Of a stretch of 64,000 bases of DNA, positions 50,225 through 60,381 are shown piece after piece. This stretch comes from Pseudomonas sp. SCA2728.1_7 (GTDB taxonomy: Bacteria; Pseudomonadota; Gammaproteobacteria; Pseudomonadales; Pseudomonadaceae), in the NCBI RefSeq assembly GCF_018138145.1, contig NZ_CP073104.1, positions 5,461,001 to 5,525,000 on the forward strand. Reading direction: 5' to 3'. Positions within the stretch are counted from its first letter, which is position 1. Each line of letters opens with the position of its first letter. Below the pieces are notes generated by a model. That model searched no databases and was not told the origin of the DNA. It saw only the letters and a list, made by a program, of their open reading frames with translations. A program made the translations under genes and the position numbers.

Positions 50225-50956
50225 TTGAGCGTTGAAGTGGCGAAGAATGCCCGAGAATTGCTTCTCAAGGAATACCGTGGAGTGCTGTCGACGCACTCCA
50301 AATCGATGCCCGGTTTTCCTTTTGGCTCCGTGGTGCCGTACTGCCTGGACGAGCAGGGCCGGCCGCTGATCCTGATCAGCCGCATCGCCCAGCACACCCA
50401 CAACCTGCAAAAAGACCCGAAATGCTCGATGCTCGTCGGCGAGCGCGAGGCCGATGATGTGCAAGCCGTTGGTCGCCTGACCTATCTGGCCGAAGCGCAA
50501 AAGCTCGAAGACGCAGCTGCCATCGAAGCTGCCGCCGAGCGTTACTACCGTTACTTCCCGGATTCGCAGAACTACCACAAGGCCCACGATTTCGACTTCT
50601 GGGTATTGAACCCGGTGCGTCACCGCTACATCGGCGGTTTCGGCGCGATTCACTGGATCGATCAACTGACCCTGGCCAATCCGTTTGCCGGCAAGGCCGA
50701 AATCAGCATGGTCGAACACATGAACAGCGATCACGCCAAAGCCATCGCGCACTACGTCGACCTTGCCGGTCTGCCGAAAACTGTACCGGCGCAACTGGCC
50801 GGGATCGACACCGAAGGCATGCACCTGCGCATCGGTCAGGCGCTGTACTGGTTGCCGTTTCCGGCACCTTGTAATACGCCGACACAAGTGCGCGAAGCCC
50901 TGGTTTCATTGGCTCACGCCGAGGTCTGGGGAAAAAATTCAGTGGCCGATGCTTGA
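50225..50956 (+). CDS. HugZ-like heme-utilisation / flavin-reductase-fold protein
   Basis: A 243-residue protein starting at TTG 50225, which is seven bases after AAGGAG; no ATG is available nearby, so the rare start is well supported. The N-terminal split-barrel (pyridoxamine-phosphate-oxidase-like) domain contains [21 protein letters not shown] and [21 protein letters not shown]. The C-terminal DUF2470-type domain starts near [19 protein letters not shown]. Relatives such as HugZ bind or degrade heme, but that activity is not proven for this group. Confidence 0.85.
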   Translation: MSVEVAKNARELLLKEYRGVLSTHSKSMPGFPFGSVVPYCLDEQGRPLILISRIAQHTHNLQKDPKCSMLVGEREADDVQAVGRLTYLAEAQKLEDAAAIEAAAERYYRYFPDSQNYHKAHDFDFWVLNPVRHRYIGGFGAIHWIDQLTLANPFAGKAEISMVEHMNSDHAKAIAHYVDLAGLPKTVPAQLAGIDTEGMHLRIGQALYWLPFPAPCNTPTQVREALVSLAHAEVWGKNSVADA

Positions 50957-51021
50957 ATTCACGAAAGGGCGACGTCATCTAAGGCTTACTGCAAGGCATT
51001 TCTTGCGTTGAGGAAACTTTG

Positions 51022-51498
51022 ATGCGCCCTTTTCTGTTGCTCTTTCTGCTGTTTCCAGTGCTGGAGCTGTTCGTATTCGTCAAAGTGGCAGGCTCAATCG
51101 GGTTTTTCCCGGCCCTGCTGCTGATCATTCTCGGCTCGATGTTCGGTGTTTTTGTGCTGCGCGTCGCCGGTCTGGCCACCGCCCTGCGTGCCCGTGAAAG
51201 CCTGAACCGCGGCGAACTGCCCGCGCAAACCATGCTTGAGGGCCTGATGCTGGCGTTGGCCGGCGGCCTGTTGATCCTGCCGGGCTTCATCAGCGATGTG
51301 GTCGGTCTGGTCATGCTGCTGCCATTCAGCCGCCGGTTGCTGGCGAACAAAATGCGTCAGCGCGCCGAAGAACAGGCCATGCGTCAGCGTGCGTTCGCCG
51401 ACGACCTGCAGCCCCGTGGCGGTCCTGCACCGCGTCAGCCTCTGGGCCGCGAGGGTGATGTGATCGAAGGCGAGTTCGAACACCGCGACAGCAAGTAA
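51022..51498 (+). CDS. fxsA: FxsA family membrane protein
   Basis: A 158-residue inner-membrane protein with about three helices (FLLLFLLFPVLELFVFVKV, ALLLIILGSMFGVFVLRVA, LMLALAGGLLILPGFISDVV). The PGFISDVVGL motif is characteristic. A charged, glutamine-rich tail follows. FxsA is known in E. coli for relieving F-plasmid exclusion of phage T7 when overproduced; its normal role is unknown. It sits just upstream of groESL, as in other pseudomonads. Confidence 0.9.
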   Translation: MRPFLLLFLLFPVLELFVFVKVAGSIGFFPALLLIILGSMFGVFVLRVAGLATALRARESLNRGELPAQTMLEGLMLALAGGLLILPGFISDVVGLVMLLPFSRRLLANKMRQRAEEQAMRQRAFADDLQPRGGPAPRQPLGREGDVIEGEFEHRDSK

Positions 51499-51510
51499 CT
51501 GCGTTAGCCA

Positions 51511-51532
51511 CACGGCACCTTCGGGTGCCGTG
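51511..51532 (+). terminator. Terminator after fxsA
   Basis: CACGGCACC-TTCG-GGTGCCGTG, a 9-bp stem with a UUCG tetraloop, then TTCATTTAT. Confidence 0.75.
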
Positions 51533-51573
51533 TTCATTTATGGGCCTCCAGAGTGAAAAATTTTCTGGGCTCG

Positions 51574-51603
51574 CCCTTGTAATAAGCTTATGCGCCCTTA
51601 TGT
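51574..51603 (+). promoter_or_regulatory. Heat-shock (sigma-32) promoter of groESL
   Basis: CCCTTGTAA (51574-51582), a 12-base spacer, then CCCTTATGT (51595-51603). This resembles the CTTGAA / CCCCATNT sigma-32 pattern. It is about 145 bases upstream of groES, giving a long leader. No CIRCE repeat is present. Confidence 0.65.
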
Positions 51604-51648
51604 ATCGGTCACCGAAAGGTTTCTGGCATTTGAGCCAGTCAGTCTTCC

Positions 51649-51669
51649 GCGGTTCGTTCGACGAACCGC
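51649..51669 (+). promoter_or_regulatory. Strong hairpin in the groES leader
   Basis: GCGGTTCGT-TCG-ACGAACCGC: a perfect 9-bp stem with a 3-base loop inside the groESL 5' untranslated region, about 80 bases upstream of groES. It does not cover the groES ribosome site (TAGGAGAG near 51732-51739). It may stabilise the message; function unknown. Confidence 0.6.
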
Positions 51670-51746
51670 AACCGGCGCAGGCCGGATTTGTTAAACCCGC
51701 CGGGACTACACCGGCCGATGAAAACCACAATTAGGAGAGATCGACA

Positions 51747-52040
51747 ATGAAGCTTCGTCCTCTGCATGACCGCGTCGTAATCCGTCGCAGCGAAGAAGAA
51801 AAGAAAACCGCTGGCGGTATCGTCCTGCCAGGTTCGGCTGCTGAAAAAGCCAACCACGGTGTGATTCTCGCTGTAGGCCCGGGCAAAGCTCTGGAAAACG
51901 GCGAAGTGCGCGCACTGTCCGTTAAAGAAGGCGACAAGGTTGTGTTCGGTCCTTACTCCGGCAGCAACACAGTGAAAGTCGACGGCGAAGACCTGCTGGT
52001 AATGAGCGAGAACGAAATCCTCGCTGTTATCGAAGGCTGA
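51747..52040 (+). CDS. groES: Co-chaperonin GroES
   Basis: A 97-residue 10-kDa chaperonin: [14 protein letters not shown] start, mobile loop [19 protein letters not shown] (about 16-34), and the roof-loop region. It caps the GroEL ring. It is followed by groEL after 50 bases. Expressed from the sigma-32-like promoter at 51574. Confidence 0.97.
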   Translation: MKLRPLHDRVVIRRSEEEKKTAGGIVLPGSAAEKANHGVILAVGPGKALENGEVRALSVKEGDKVVFGPYSGSNTVKVDGEDLLVMSENEILAVIEG

Positions 52041-52078
52041 TACCCCCGTTCATTTTCCCGCTACTACAAAGTATTTAA

Positions 52079-53737
<1,659 letters not shown>

Positions 53738-53760
53738 GCCAGCCTTGCCCCTGTAACGCA

Positions 53761-53794
53761 AAACCCCGCTGGCGAAAGTCAGCGGGGTTTTTTA
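53761..53794 (+). terminator. Terminator after groEL
   Basis: AAACCCCGCTG / CAGCGGGGTTTTTT with a short loop, 23 bases past the groEL stop. Confidence 0.93.
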
Positions 53795-53824
53795 TTGCCC
53801 AAATATAAGCGTCACCCCAAACCC

Positions 53825-53916
53825 CTGTGGGAGCGAGCCTGCTCGCGAAGGCGTCGGATCACCCAACATTAATGTTGAATGACACAGCGCATTCGCGAGC
53901 AGGCTCGCTCCCACAG
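53825..53916. repeat. REPIN between groEL and the PAP2 gene
   Basis: GTGGGAGCGAGCCTGCTCGC (53827-53846) and its inverse ending at 53915; the spacer has CAACATTAATGTTGA as an inner inverted repeat, almost the same as in the copy at 16333. Confidence 0.92.
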
Positions 53917-53930
53917 TTTTGATGTGTGTT

Positions 53931-54674
53931 TCAGGCGCTGACGGGGTGTGCTTTGGCGACGACTTCAGCCTTCACCACCGGGCGATACAGCACCCAGTAA
54001 TACGACCCCAGACAAATCAGCCAGCAGAAAATCGCCGTCCACACGTTGTGCGAGAAAAAGTGCGCACCCTGCATCATCCGGCTGATCGAAAACACCGAAC
54101 CCAATGCAAAGGCAAAGATAAACGCCTGACGAGCCAGACGCGGACGGCGATCACGCAGGACAAAGAACAACGCAAACAAGGTGAACCCCGTTGCCGCATG
54201 CCCCCCGGGCCAGCAGCGACCGGGCTTGTTGGTTTCTGGGCGATGTTCCATCAGTTTGCTGTAGGTTTCATGTCCACCGAATTGCTCCAGGCTCCAAGGG
54301 CACTGCACAGCCGTCACGGCTTTCATCGGGGTGACGAATGAGGTCGCCAGGCCCAGCGACAGCACCAGGCAGCCCAGTTCACGCTTGAATGGCTTCAGTC
54401 TTGCGATAAAAAATGAGCCGATAAAGCCCAGTACCGCAAACACCGAGAAGCCGATCACCACCTGTTTGGCGCGATCGTGCAGGATGTCTTCAAGGAAAAA
54501 ACTGTGGCGGCCAATGAAGTCGCCGGCCACCGGGTCATAGAACAACCGCGCCAGCACCATGTCCAGATCAGTCATTTCCAGCAGGACCAGCGTGAGCGCT
54601 GCAACGACGGGAATGCCCAGATACAGCCATAGATTCATCGGGCGAGGAGTGGGGCGTACAACAGTTGATGACAT
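53931..54674 (-). CDS. PAP2-family phosphatase with non-canonical motifs
   Basis: A 247-residue inner-membrane protein with about five or six helices. The three PAP2 motifs are recognisable but altered: KAVTAVQCP (usually K-x6-RP), WPGGHAATGF (usually PSGH) and SRMMQGAHFFSH (usually SR-x5-H-x3-D). The two catalytic histidines are kept. It would remove phosphate from a lipid carrier or lipid A. ATG 54674 after AGGAACC. It lies downstream of the LTA-synthase-like gene on the same strand, though a terminator intervenes. Confidence 0.82.
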   Translation of the reverse strand: MSSTVVRPTPRPMNLWLYLGIPVVAALTLVLLEMTDLDMVLARLFYDPVAGDFIGRHSFFLEDILHDRAKQVVIGFSVFAVLGFIGSFFIARLKPFKRELGCLVLSLGLATSFVTPMKAVTAVQCPWSLEQFGGHETYSKLMEHRPETNKPGRCWPGGHAATGFTLFALFFVLRDRRPRLARQAFIFAFALGSVFSISRMMQGAHFFSHNVWTAIFCWLICLGSYYWVLYRPVVKAEVVAKAHPVSA

Positions 54675-54687
54675 GTTGGTTCCTGAA

Positions 54688-54724
54688 TAAAAGAAAACGC
54701 CCCGGGGCATCAGCCCGGGGCGCT
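54688..54724 (-). terminator. Terminator after the LTA-synthase-like gene
   Basis: On the minus strand, CGCCCCGGGCTGATGCCC continues to a GGGGCG arm and then TTTTCTTTTATT. It lies 5 bases past the stop of the transferase and just ahead of the PAP2 start. Confidence 0.8.
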
Positions 54725-54728
54725 TCGA

Positions 54729-56678
54729 TTAACGTTCGCTGACTTGTGGAGCACCCTCCTTGGGTGCTTTCCAGGCAAGCAGCTGTTGCTTGAAGCCATA
54801 ACTGGCGGTTTGGTAATAAGTGATCGCGCGGGTGATCAGTGGATCATCACTGGTCGCTCGGGATTCGCGGCTCTCGGTCAGCGCATCGTCATGCCGACGC
54901 AAGCCCTGACGCGGGCTGAGGATCGCCAGATCCTTGCCGTCGAACAGGCCCAGATGCTGGTAGTTGCCGACCACCACACGTGGTGGCAGCGGGTTATCCT
55001 GCAACAGGTTGCGACCGAAGAACGTCGATTGGTAATCCATGTTCAACAGGCCCAGCAGCGTCGGCGCAAGATCGATCTGGCTGGCCAGTTGGCCACTTTC
55101 ACGCGGCTCGACCAGTTTCGGCGCATAGATAAACAGTGGGATTTGATAGTTGGTGATCGGCAAGTCTTCTTTACCGGCGCTACCGGCCGTGTGGTCGGCG
55201 ACGAAGATGAAGATCGTGTTGTCGAACCACGGTTTCTGCCGCGCCTGCTCAAGGAACTGGCCAATCGCGTAGTCGGTGTATTTCACCGCGCCATCACGAC
55301 CGTTACCGGATTTGATGTCGATCCGGTCGTCCGGATAGGTGTAGGGGCGATGGTTGGAGGTGGTCATCAACTGCAACAGAAACGGTTGCTGCTTGGCATA
55401 GTCGGCATCGGCCAGTTTCAGGGTCTGTTTGTACAGGTCCTCGTCGGCCATGCCCCAAGCGTTCTTGAAATGAATCTCGGCTTCGTCAACGCTGCTCTGA
55501 TCGACCACGCGGTAACCATTGCCACTGAAAAACGCGTTCATGTTGTCGAAGTAGCCGCGCCCGCCATAGACAAACACGCTGTCGTAGCCCACCGCGCTGA
55601 GTTGCTGACCGAGGCTGGCGAAACCGCTTTCACGACCGATGCGTTTGACGATCGAACGGCCCGGGGTCGGTGGAATGGCCAGGGTGATGGCTTCCAGGCC
55701 GCGGTCGGTACGGGTACCGGTGGCGTAGAAGTTGTTGAAGTACAAGCTCTGTTTGCGCAAGGCATCCAGATTCGGTGTCAGGTTACGCTCGTCGCCATTG
55801 CTGCCCAGGTACTTGGCGCTGAGGCTTTCGATGGTTACCAGCACGATGTTCGGTTTGCGTGGGGTGCCGGGGTTGTCGATCATCCGGCGGATGTCCTGCG
55901 GGTCCTTGCCGATGAACTGCGCGTTGGGTTCATTCAGTTCGGCACGAATCTGCTGGGCGACTTTTTCCGGCGCCAGGCTGCCGTAAAACTGCGTGTAGTC
56001 CAGTTCGTTGTTCCGGAACGCGGCGAAGAACTGATATGGGCCATTGCTTGCCAGTTCGTTCTGATAGGCGTTGCCGCCCTGCGCACGCGGCGCATCCTGG
56101 CTGAGCAGTTGCAGGCTCAGGCCGGCGACCACCAGCAACGCCAATGCATTGAGCAGACGTCCACGTAACGGCGGCAGCGGAGCGTCCAGCGCAGAGTTGA
56201 ACGGCTTGCGCAGGGCAAAACTGATAGCAATGGCCAGCAGCGCCAGAATGCTCAACAGCGTACCGATCGGATACGACTCCAGCACGTTGTTCAGCACTTC
56301 GTCGGAATACACCAGATAGTCGACGGCGATGAAGTTGAAGCGCACACCGAACTCGTCCCAGAACAGCCACTCGGCCACCGAGACGAACAGCATGGCGAAC
56401 AGGCTGACGCTCAACAGCCCTTGCAGAAACCAGCGATGGCCACGGCGACGCCACAGCGCTGGCGGGCAGAGCAGCAGGTACAGGCCCATCGGCAGCGCGG
56501 CATAGGCGAGGAAACCCAGGTCATACAACAGACCGATGCCGAAGACGGAAAGCGCAATGCCGCCGGCCTCATCAAGGTGAGTCAGCAGCAGGACGGTTCG
56601 GGTCAGGAAGAACAGCACCAGCCAGACGCCAGTGACCAACAGCAGAAGGCGCATGGGCGCCGTCTTGAAAAAGTCCAT
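54729..56678 (-). CDS. LTA-synthase/phosphoethanolamine-transferase-like membrane protein
   Basis: A 649-residue protein of the alkaline-phosphatase superfamily. Five N-terminal helices (to about residue 200) anchor it in the inner membrane. The periplasmic catalytic domain starts near KPNIVLVTIESLSAKYLG (metal Glu near 290) and has the nucleophile Thr region YATGTRTDRGLEA (about 325) and the metal-binding IFVADHTAGSAG (about 500). It would transfer a phospho-alcohol head group, probably to a periplasmic glycan or lipid; the substrate is unknown. Divergent from colR, with a ColR-like box upstream. Confidence 0.87.
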   Translation of the reverse strand: MDFFKTAPMRLLLLVTGVWLVLFFLTRTVLLLTHLDEAGGIALSVFGIGLLYDLGFLAYAALPMGLYLLLCPPALWRRRGHRWFLQGLLSVSLFAMLFVSVAEWLFWDEFGVRFNFIAVDYLVYSDEVLNNVLESYPIGTLLSILALLAIAISFALRKPFNSALDAPLPPLRGRLLNALALLVVAGLSLQLLSQDAPRAQGGNAYQNELASNGPYQFFAAFRNNELDYTQFYGSLAPEKVAQQIRAELNEPNAQFIGKDPQDIRRMIDNPGTPRKPNIVLVTIESLSAKYLGSNGDERNLTPNLDALRKQSLYFNNFYATGTRTDRGLEAITLAIPPTPGRSIVKRIGRESGFASLGQQLSAVGYDSVFVYGGRGYFDNMNAFFSGNGYRVVDQSSVDEAEIHFKNAWGMADEDLYKQTLKLADADYAKQQPFLLQLMTTSNHRPYTYPDDRIDIKSGNGRDGAVKYTDYAIGQFLEQARQKPWFDNTIFIFVADHTAGSAGKEDLPITNYQIPLFIYAPKLVEPRESGQLASQIDLAPTLLGLLNMDYQSTFFGRNLLQDNPLPPRVVVGNYQHLGLFDGKDLAILSPRQGLRRHDDALTESRESRATSDDPLITRAITYYQTASYGFKQQLLAWKAPKEGAPQVSER

Positions 56679-56748
56679 TGTCTACATTCCTTATATCTAA
56701 TGGCGCGAGAGTCTCGCGTTGTCACTGTAGTCAGGTTGTGAACCAATA

Positions 56749-56764
56749 GTGAAAAACTCGTTAA
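56749..56764 (-). promoter_or_regulatory. ColR-like box upstream of the LTA-synthase-like gene
   Basis: On the minus strand TTAACGAGTTTTTCAC matches the reported ColR motif (T/C)(T/C)NA(C/G)NN(T/C)TTTTTCAC at all defined positions but one. It lies about 70 bases upstream of the transferase and 117 bases upstream of colR in the other direction. Confidence 0.65.
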
Positions 56765-56880
56765 GCTTTGAATTTGCCTGAGAGAGTTGATTTACGAGGC
56801 TTTCAGCCCTAGCCCTGAGCTGGCGATGGCCTTAAGCTGCGCGAGCCATGACGGCCGTTACTGTGTACGGAGGAGTGCCC

Positions 56881-57564
56881 ATGCGAATTCTATTGGTTGA
56901 AGACAACCGCGATATCCTCGCCAATCTGGCCGATTACCTGGGGCTCAAAGGCTATACCGTCGATTGCGCCCAGGACGGTCTGTCAGGCCTGCATCTGGCC
57001 GCCACCGAGCATTACGACCTGATCGTGCTCGACATCATGCTGCCCGGCATCGATGGCTACACCCTGTGCAAACGCCTGCGTGAAGACGCCCGTCGTGACA
57101 CGCCGGTGATCATGCTCACTGCCCGCGATCAACTCGACGACCGCTTGCAGGGCTTCAAGTCCGGGGCTGACGATTATCTGGTCAAACCGTTCGCCCTGTC
57201 GGAACTTGCCGCGCGCGTCGAAGCGGTGATGCGGCGTACCCAGGGTGGCGGACGCCGGGCGTTGCAGGTCGGAGATCTGAGCTATGACCTCGATACACTG
57301 GAAGTGACCCGTGAAGGCAAGTTTCTCAAGCTCAACCCGGTCGGCCTGAAGTTGCTGGCGGTGTTGATGCAGAAGAGCCCGCATGTCTTGCGTCGGGAAA
57401 TTCTTGAAGAGGCGCTGTGGGGTGATGATTGCCCGGACAGCGACAGCCTGCGCAGCCACGTGCACCAATTGCGTCAGGTGATTGACAAACCGTTCGCCAA
57501 ACCACTGCTGCACACCGTGCATGGCGTCGGTTATCGCTTGGCCGAGGGCCGCGATGGAGTTTAA
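56881..57564 (+). CDS. colR: ColR, response regulator of envelope metal stress
   Basis: A 227-residue OmpR/PhoB-type regulator. Phospho-acceptor D51 (IVLDIMLPGIDG), Lys in DDYLVKPF, and C-terminal winged helix (SLRSHVHQLRQVID, TVHGVGYRLAEG). ATG 56881 after GGAGGAGTGCCC. With ColS it keeps the outer membrane intact under excess iron, zinc or related metals and controls lipid A/lipopolysaccharide-modifying genes. The stop overlaps colS by 11 bases. Confidence 0.94.
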   Translation: MRILLVEDNRDILANLADYLGLKGYTVDCAQDGLSGLHLAATEHYDLIVLDIMLPGIDGYTLCKRLREDARRDTPVIMLTARDQLDDRLQGFKSGADDYLVKPFALSELAARVEAVMRRTQGGGRRALQVGDLSYDLDTLEVTREGKFLKLNPVGLKLLAVLMQKSPHVLRREILEEALWGDDCPDSDSLRSHVHQLRQVIDKPFAKPLLHTVHGVGYRLAEGRDGV

Positions 57565-58828
57565 GCAAAGCCTTTCCCAGCGGATCATCATCGCTTTTGC
57601 GCTGATGAGCGCACTGGTGGCCGGCGCGTTTGCCATGGGCATTGTTGCGACCGTGCACCTTGTGGAAGAGAAGTTGATTTCGGCCGGGCTGGGCGGCGAC
57701 CTGCAGCGCCTTTTGCTCATGGACAATGTTTCGGACTGGAGCCACCGCCCGGAACCGGACCAATTGTTCTATTTCAGCGGCGGGCCGGGTGATTTCGAGC
57801 TGCCCAAGGACTTGCGTCACCTCGATGCGGGTTTCCATGAAGTGTTCCGCGAGCAACTGTCGTATCACGCGATGGTCGAGATCGTTGACGGTCGGCGTTA
57901 TGTGCTGCTGCAGGATCAAAGCGATTTCGAAGAGCGCGAGCGGGTGCTGTTTGCCGTGGTGCTGGTGGGCTTCGTGCTCAGCCTGGCCCTGGCGGTATTC
58001 CTCGGTTGGGTACTCGCACGCAAGGTGATGGCGCCGGTGGTGCGCCTGGCCCGACAAGTGCGCCATCGCGACCAGTTACTCGGACTGGCACCGCCGCTGG
58101 CGCCGGATTATGCGGCAGACGAAGTCGGCGAACTGGCGGTGGCGTTCGATGCCACGCTGGGACGTCTGCGTCAGGCGCTGACCCGTGAAAGATTGTTCAC
58201 CAGCGACGTCAGTCACGAGTTGCGCACGCCATTGATGGTGCTGGCCAGCTCCTGCGAGCTGCTGATGGAAAACCCGGCCATCGATCAGCGCGGGCGTAAT
58301 CAGGTCGAGCGCATTGCGCGAGCCAGTGAGGAAATGCGCGAACTGGTGCAGACCTTCCTGATGCTCGCCCGCTCCCAGCGCGAAGATGCCGGCTCGGCGC
58401 CGCAACAGAATCTCGCTCAAGTTGCGGACAGCCTGTTGTGCGTGTGGCGTGAGCCGATCGAAAGCAAAGGGTTGACCTTGCAGTTCGAACCGGGGAGTCC
58501 GCCGCACACGTGCTACAACGCGACCTTGCTGACCGCGGTGATGGGCAATCTGTTGCGCAACGCTTGCCACTACACCGAGAAGGGCTTTATTCGCCTGACG
58601 CTCAACGGCAGCGGTTTCGTGGTGGAGGACTCCGGTGTCGGCATTCCGGAAGAAAAACGCGAAGCCATGTTCGAGCCTTTCGTACGTGGCAGCGAAAAGC
58701 GTGGCGAAGGTCTGGGACTGGGATTGTCGCTGGTGCAGCGGATCTGCGAGAACCAGGGCTGGACCGTCAGTTTGAGCACGATGGAGCCCAATGGCTGCCG
58801 CTTCGAAGTGGATCTGGGCAAAATCTGA
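57554..58828 (+). CDS. colS: ColS, metal-sensing histidine kinase
   Basis: A 424-residue kinase with two helices flanking a ~95-residue periplasmic sensor. The metal-sensing residues described for P. putida ColS fall at the same positions: His35, Glu38 and the Glu126-x-x-Glu129 pair (DFEERE). H-box FTSDVSHELRTPLM has phospho-acceptor His221, followed by NLLRNACHY and DSGVGIPEEKRE and GLGLGLSL. ATG 57554 overlaps the end of colR, indicating coupling. Confidence 0.94.
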   Translation: MEFKQSLSQRIIIAFALMSALVAGAFAMGIVATVHLVEEKLISAGLGGDLQRLLLMDNVSDWSHRPEPDQLFYFSGGPGDFELPKDLRHLDAGFHEVFREQLSYHAMVEIVDGRRYVLLQDQSDFEERERVLFAVVLVGFVLSLALAVFLGWVLARKVMAPVVRLARQVRHRDQLLGLAPPLAPDYAADEVGELAVAFDATLGRLRQALTRERLFTSDVSHELRTPLMVLASSCELLMENPAIDQRGRNQVERIARASEEMRELVQTFLMLARSQREDAGSAPQQNLAQVADSLLCVWREPIESKGLTLQFEPGSPPHTCYNATLLTAVMGNLLRNACHYTEKGFIRLTLNGSGFVVEDSGVGIPEEKREAMFEPFVRGSEKRGEGLGLGLSLVQRICENQGWTVSLSTMEPNGCRFEVDLGKI

Positions 58829-58904
58829 CGCAGGGGGTGGCGCAAGGCTACTCCCTCTAACCTGTCTGAATCCTGTATAACGCTGTAATAATTTGTCTGT
58901 TTAC

Positions 58905-58920
58905 CGGACATTTTTTTCAC
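58905..58920 (+). promoter_or_regulatory. ColR-like box upstream of the methyltransferase-inaA operon
   Basis: CGGACATTTTTTTCAC matches the (T/C)(T/C)NA(C/G)NN(T/C)TTTTTCAC motif with one exception (second position). It lies about 70 bases upstream of the methyltransferase start. Confidence 0.65.
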
Positions 58921-58989
58921 AAACGGATGACCTGACGCTGACACGCCGCTCCTTAAGGTGGTGACATCAGCAATTCAGGAGTCCAGGTG

Positions 58990-59658
58990 ATGGCCGGTCC
59001 GATCAAACTCGATTTTTCCGAGAAGTACGACGATCAACATGCGCAGAAATATCTGCGCAAGCACAAAGAAAGCCTTGGACGTCGTCTCTCCCACTGGCGT
59101 GACGAACAGATGGCCCGCAAGGCGCTGGCGTCGGTGGGTGAGCCGGGACTGGTGCTGGATCTGCCTTGCGGTGCCGGGCGTTTCTGGCCCTTGCTGGGCG
59201 AAAAGGCTAACCGGGTGATTATCGGCGCGGACAATTCCGAGTCGATGATCAAGACGGCTATGCAGTCGCAACCGGCCGATGTGGTGAAACGGGTACAACC
59301 CTTGCACACATCTGCCTTCGAGATTGCCTTGCCTGACAACGCCGTCGACAGCATTTTCTGCATGCGTCTGCTCCACCACATCGGTGAAGCCGAGCATCGC
59401 CGGGCGATTCTGCGCGAATTCGAGCGCGTTACCCGGGACAGTGTGATCGTTTCGCTGTGGGTTGATGGCAATTTCAAAGCCTGGAAACGCCAGCGAGCCG
59501 AGCGCAACCGTGACAAACGCGAGTATCAGAATCGCTTTGTGTTACCGGCCGCTACGGTGGAAAAGGAATTCGAGGAAGCAGGTTTTCGGATTCAGGAACA
59601 ACTGGACTTTATTCCGTTCTACGCCATGTGGCGGGTTTACGTATTACGCAAGAGGTAA
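58990..59658 (+). CDS. Class I SAM-dependent methyltransferase, ColR-regulon type
   Basis: A 222-residue protein with the Rossmann methyltransferase motif LVLDLPCGAGRFWPLLG (about 53-69, DxxCGxG), Asp of motif II in IIGADNSESMI, and post-I VDSIFCMRLLHHIG. The substrate is unknown; its place in front of a lipopolysaccharide-kinase-like gene suggests an envelope or lipopolysaccharide target. ATG 58990 is preferred to GTG 58987. First gene of a three-gene unit with a ColR-like box upstream. Confidence 0.82.
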   Translation: MAGPIKLDFSEKYDDQHAQKYLRKHKESLGRRLSHWRDEQMARKALASVGEPGLVLDLPCGAGRFWPLLGEKANRVIIGADNSESMIKTAMQSQPADVVKRVQPLHTSAFEIALPDNAVDSIFCMRLLHHIGEAEHRRAILREFERVTRDSVIVSLWVDGNFKAWKRQRAERNRDKREYQNRFVLPAATVEKEFEEAGFRIQEQLDFIPFYAMWRVYVLRKR

Positions 59659-59662
59659 CAGG

Positions 59663-60379
59663 ATGGCAGTGCAATTGGCAGCAGAAACGGATGTCGCTCC
59701 GCAAGATCGCTTTGACTTTTACTGGAACCAGCGTGGCGAGTGGGTGGAAGAACCCAACGTTCGACGCGGTGGCGAAAGTGGCGTGCAAAGGGTCGTGGGG
59801 CGCGATGGTCAACTGCTGTATGCCAAGCGCCAGACCGGTCATATCTATCGCAGTTGGTTGCACCCTTTTGGCCGTCCCACTGTTCTGCGTGAGCTCGATG
59901 CGCTGACCGGCGTGAGCAAGCTCGGTGTGCGCGTGCCAGAAATCGTTTTTTGCGGCGCCCAGCCTGATCCGCAGCACAAATGGCGCGCGCTGCTGGTGAC
60001 CAAGTCCCTGGACGGTTTCCAGGAACTGGAACATTGGCTGGCGGCTGCCGGCGGTCGCGATCAGTGTGGCGATGGGGTTTACGAGCGTGTGCTCAAGGAC
60101 CTTGCCGAGAACCTGGCGCGCATGCACAAGGGCCGTTGGCAGCACAGCTGCATTTACATCAAACACGTGTTTGTGCGGGTGACGGGCGAGGGCGAGTCGG
60201 CCAAGGTCGAGGTTGCCTTGATCGATCTGGAGAAGTGCCGCCAGCGTCTGACCGCCTATCGCGCCGCTTCCCACGACATGAAGCAATTGCGCCGCCATTC
60301 GTCGTTCCGCGACGCGGACTGGAAAAAACTCGTCTACTTTTATGAGACGGCGTTTGGCAGCGCTATCAAAGGTTTATAG
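59663..60379 (+). CDS. inaA: InaA-family lipopolysaccharide-kinase-like protein
   Basis: A 238-residue protein of the protein-kinase-like fold used by Kdo/lipopolysaccharide kinases. Visible elements: LLYAKRQTG (ATP-lysine region, about 55), LLVTKSLDGFQELEHWL (hinge), LARMHKGRWQHSCIYIKHVFV (catalytic-loop region with H...HSCI), and VALIDLEKCR (metal-binding D-L-E in place of DFG). It probably phosphorylates or otherwise modifies a lipopolysaccharide core sugar. ATG 59663 four bases after the methyltransferase stop. Confidence 0.87.
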   Translation: MAVQLAAETDVAPQDRFDFYWNQRGEWVEEPNVRRGGESGVQRVVGRDGQLLYAKRQTGHIYRSWLHPFGRPTVLRELDALTGVSKLGVRVPEIVFCGAQPDPQHKWRALLVTKSLDGFQELEHWLAAAGGRDQCGDGVYERVLKDLAENLARMHKGRWQHSCIYIKHVFVRVTGEGESAKVEVALIDLEKCRQRLTAYRAASHDMKQLRRHSSFRDADWKKLVYFYETAFGSAIKGL

Positions 60380-60381
60380 CG

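Noticed and set aside
59462..60379. Longer inaA frame from 59462
   Set aside because: The first 67 codons overlap the methyltransferase gene; ATG 59663 has a proper ribosome site and begins the conserved sequence.
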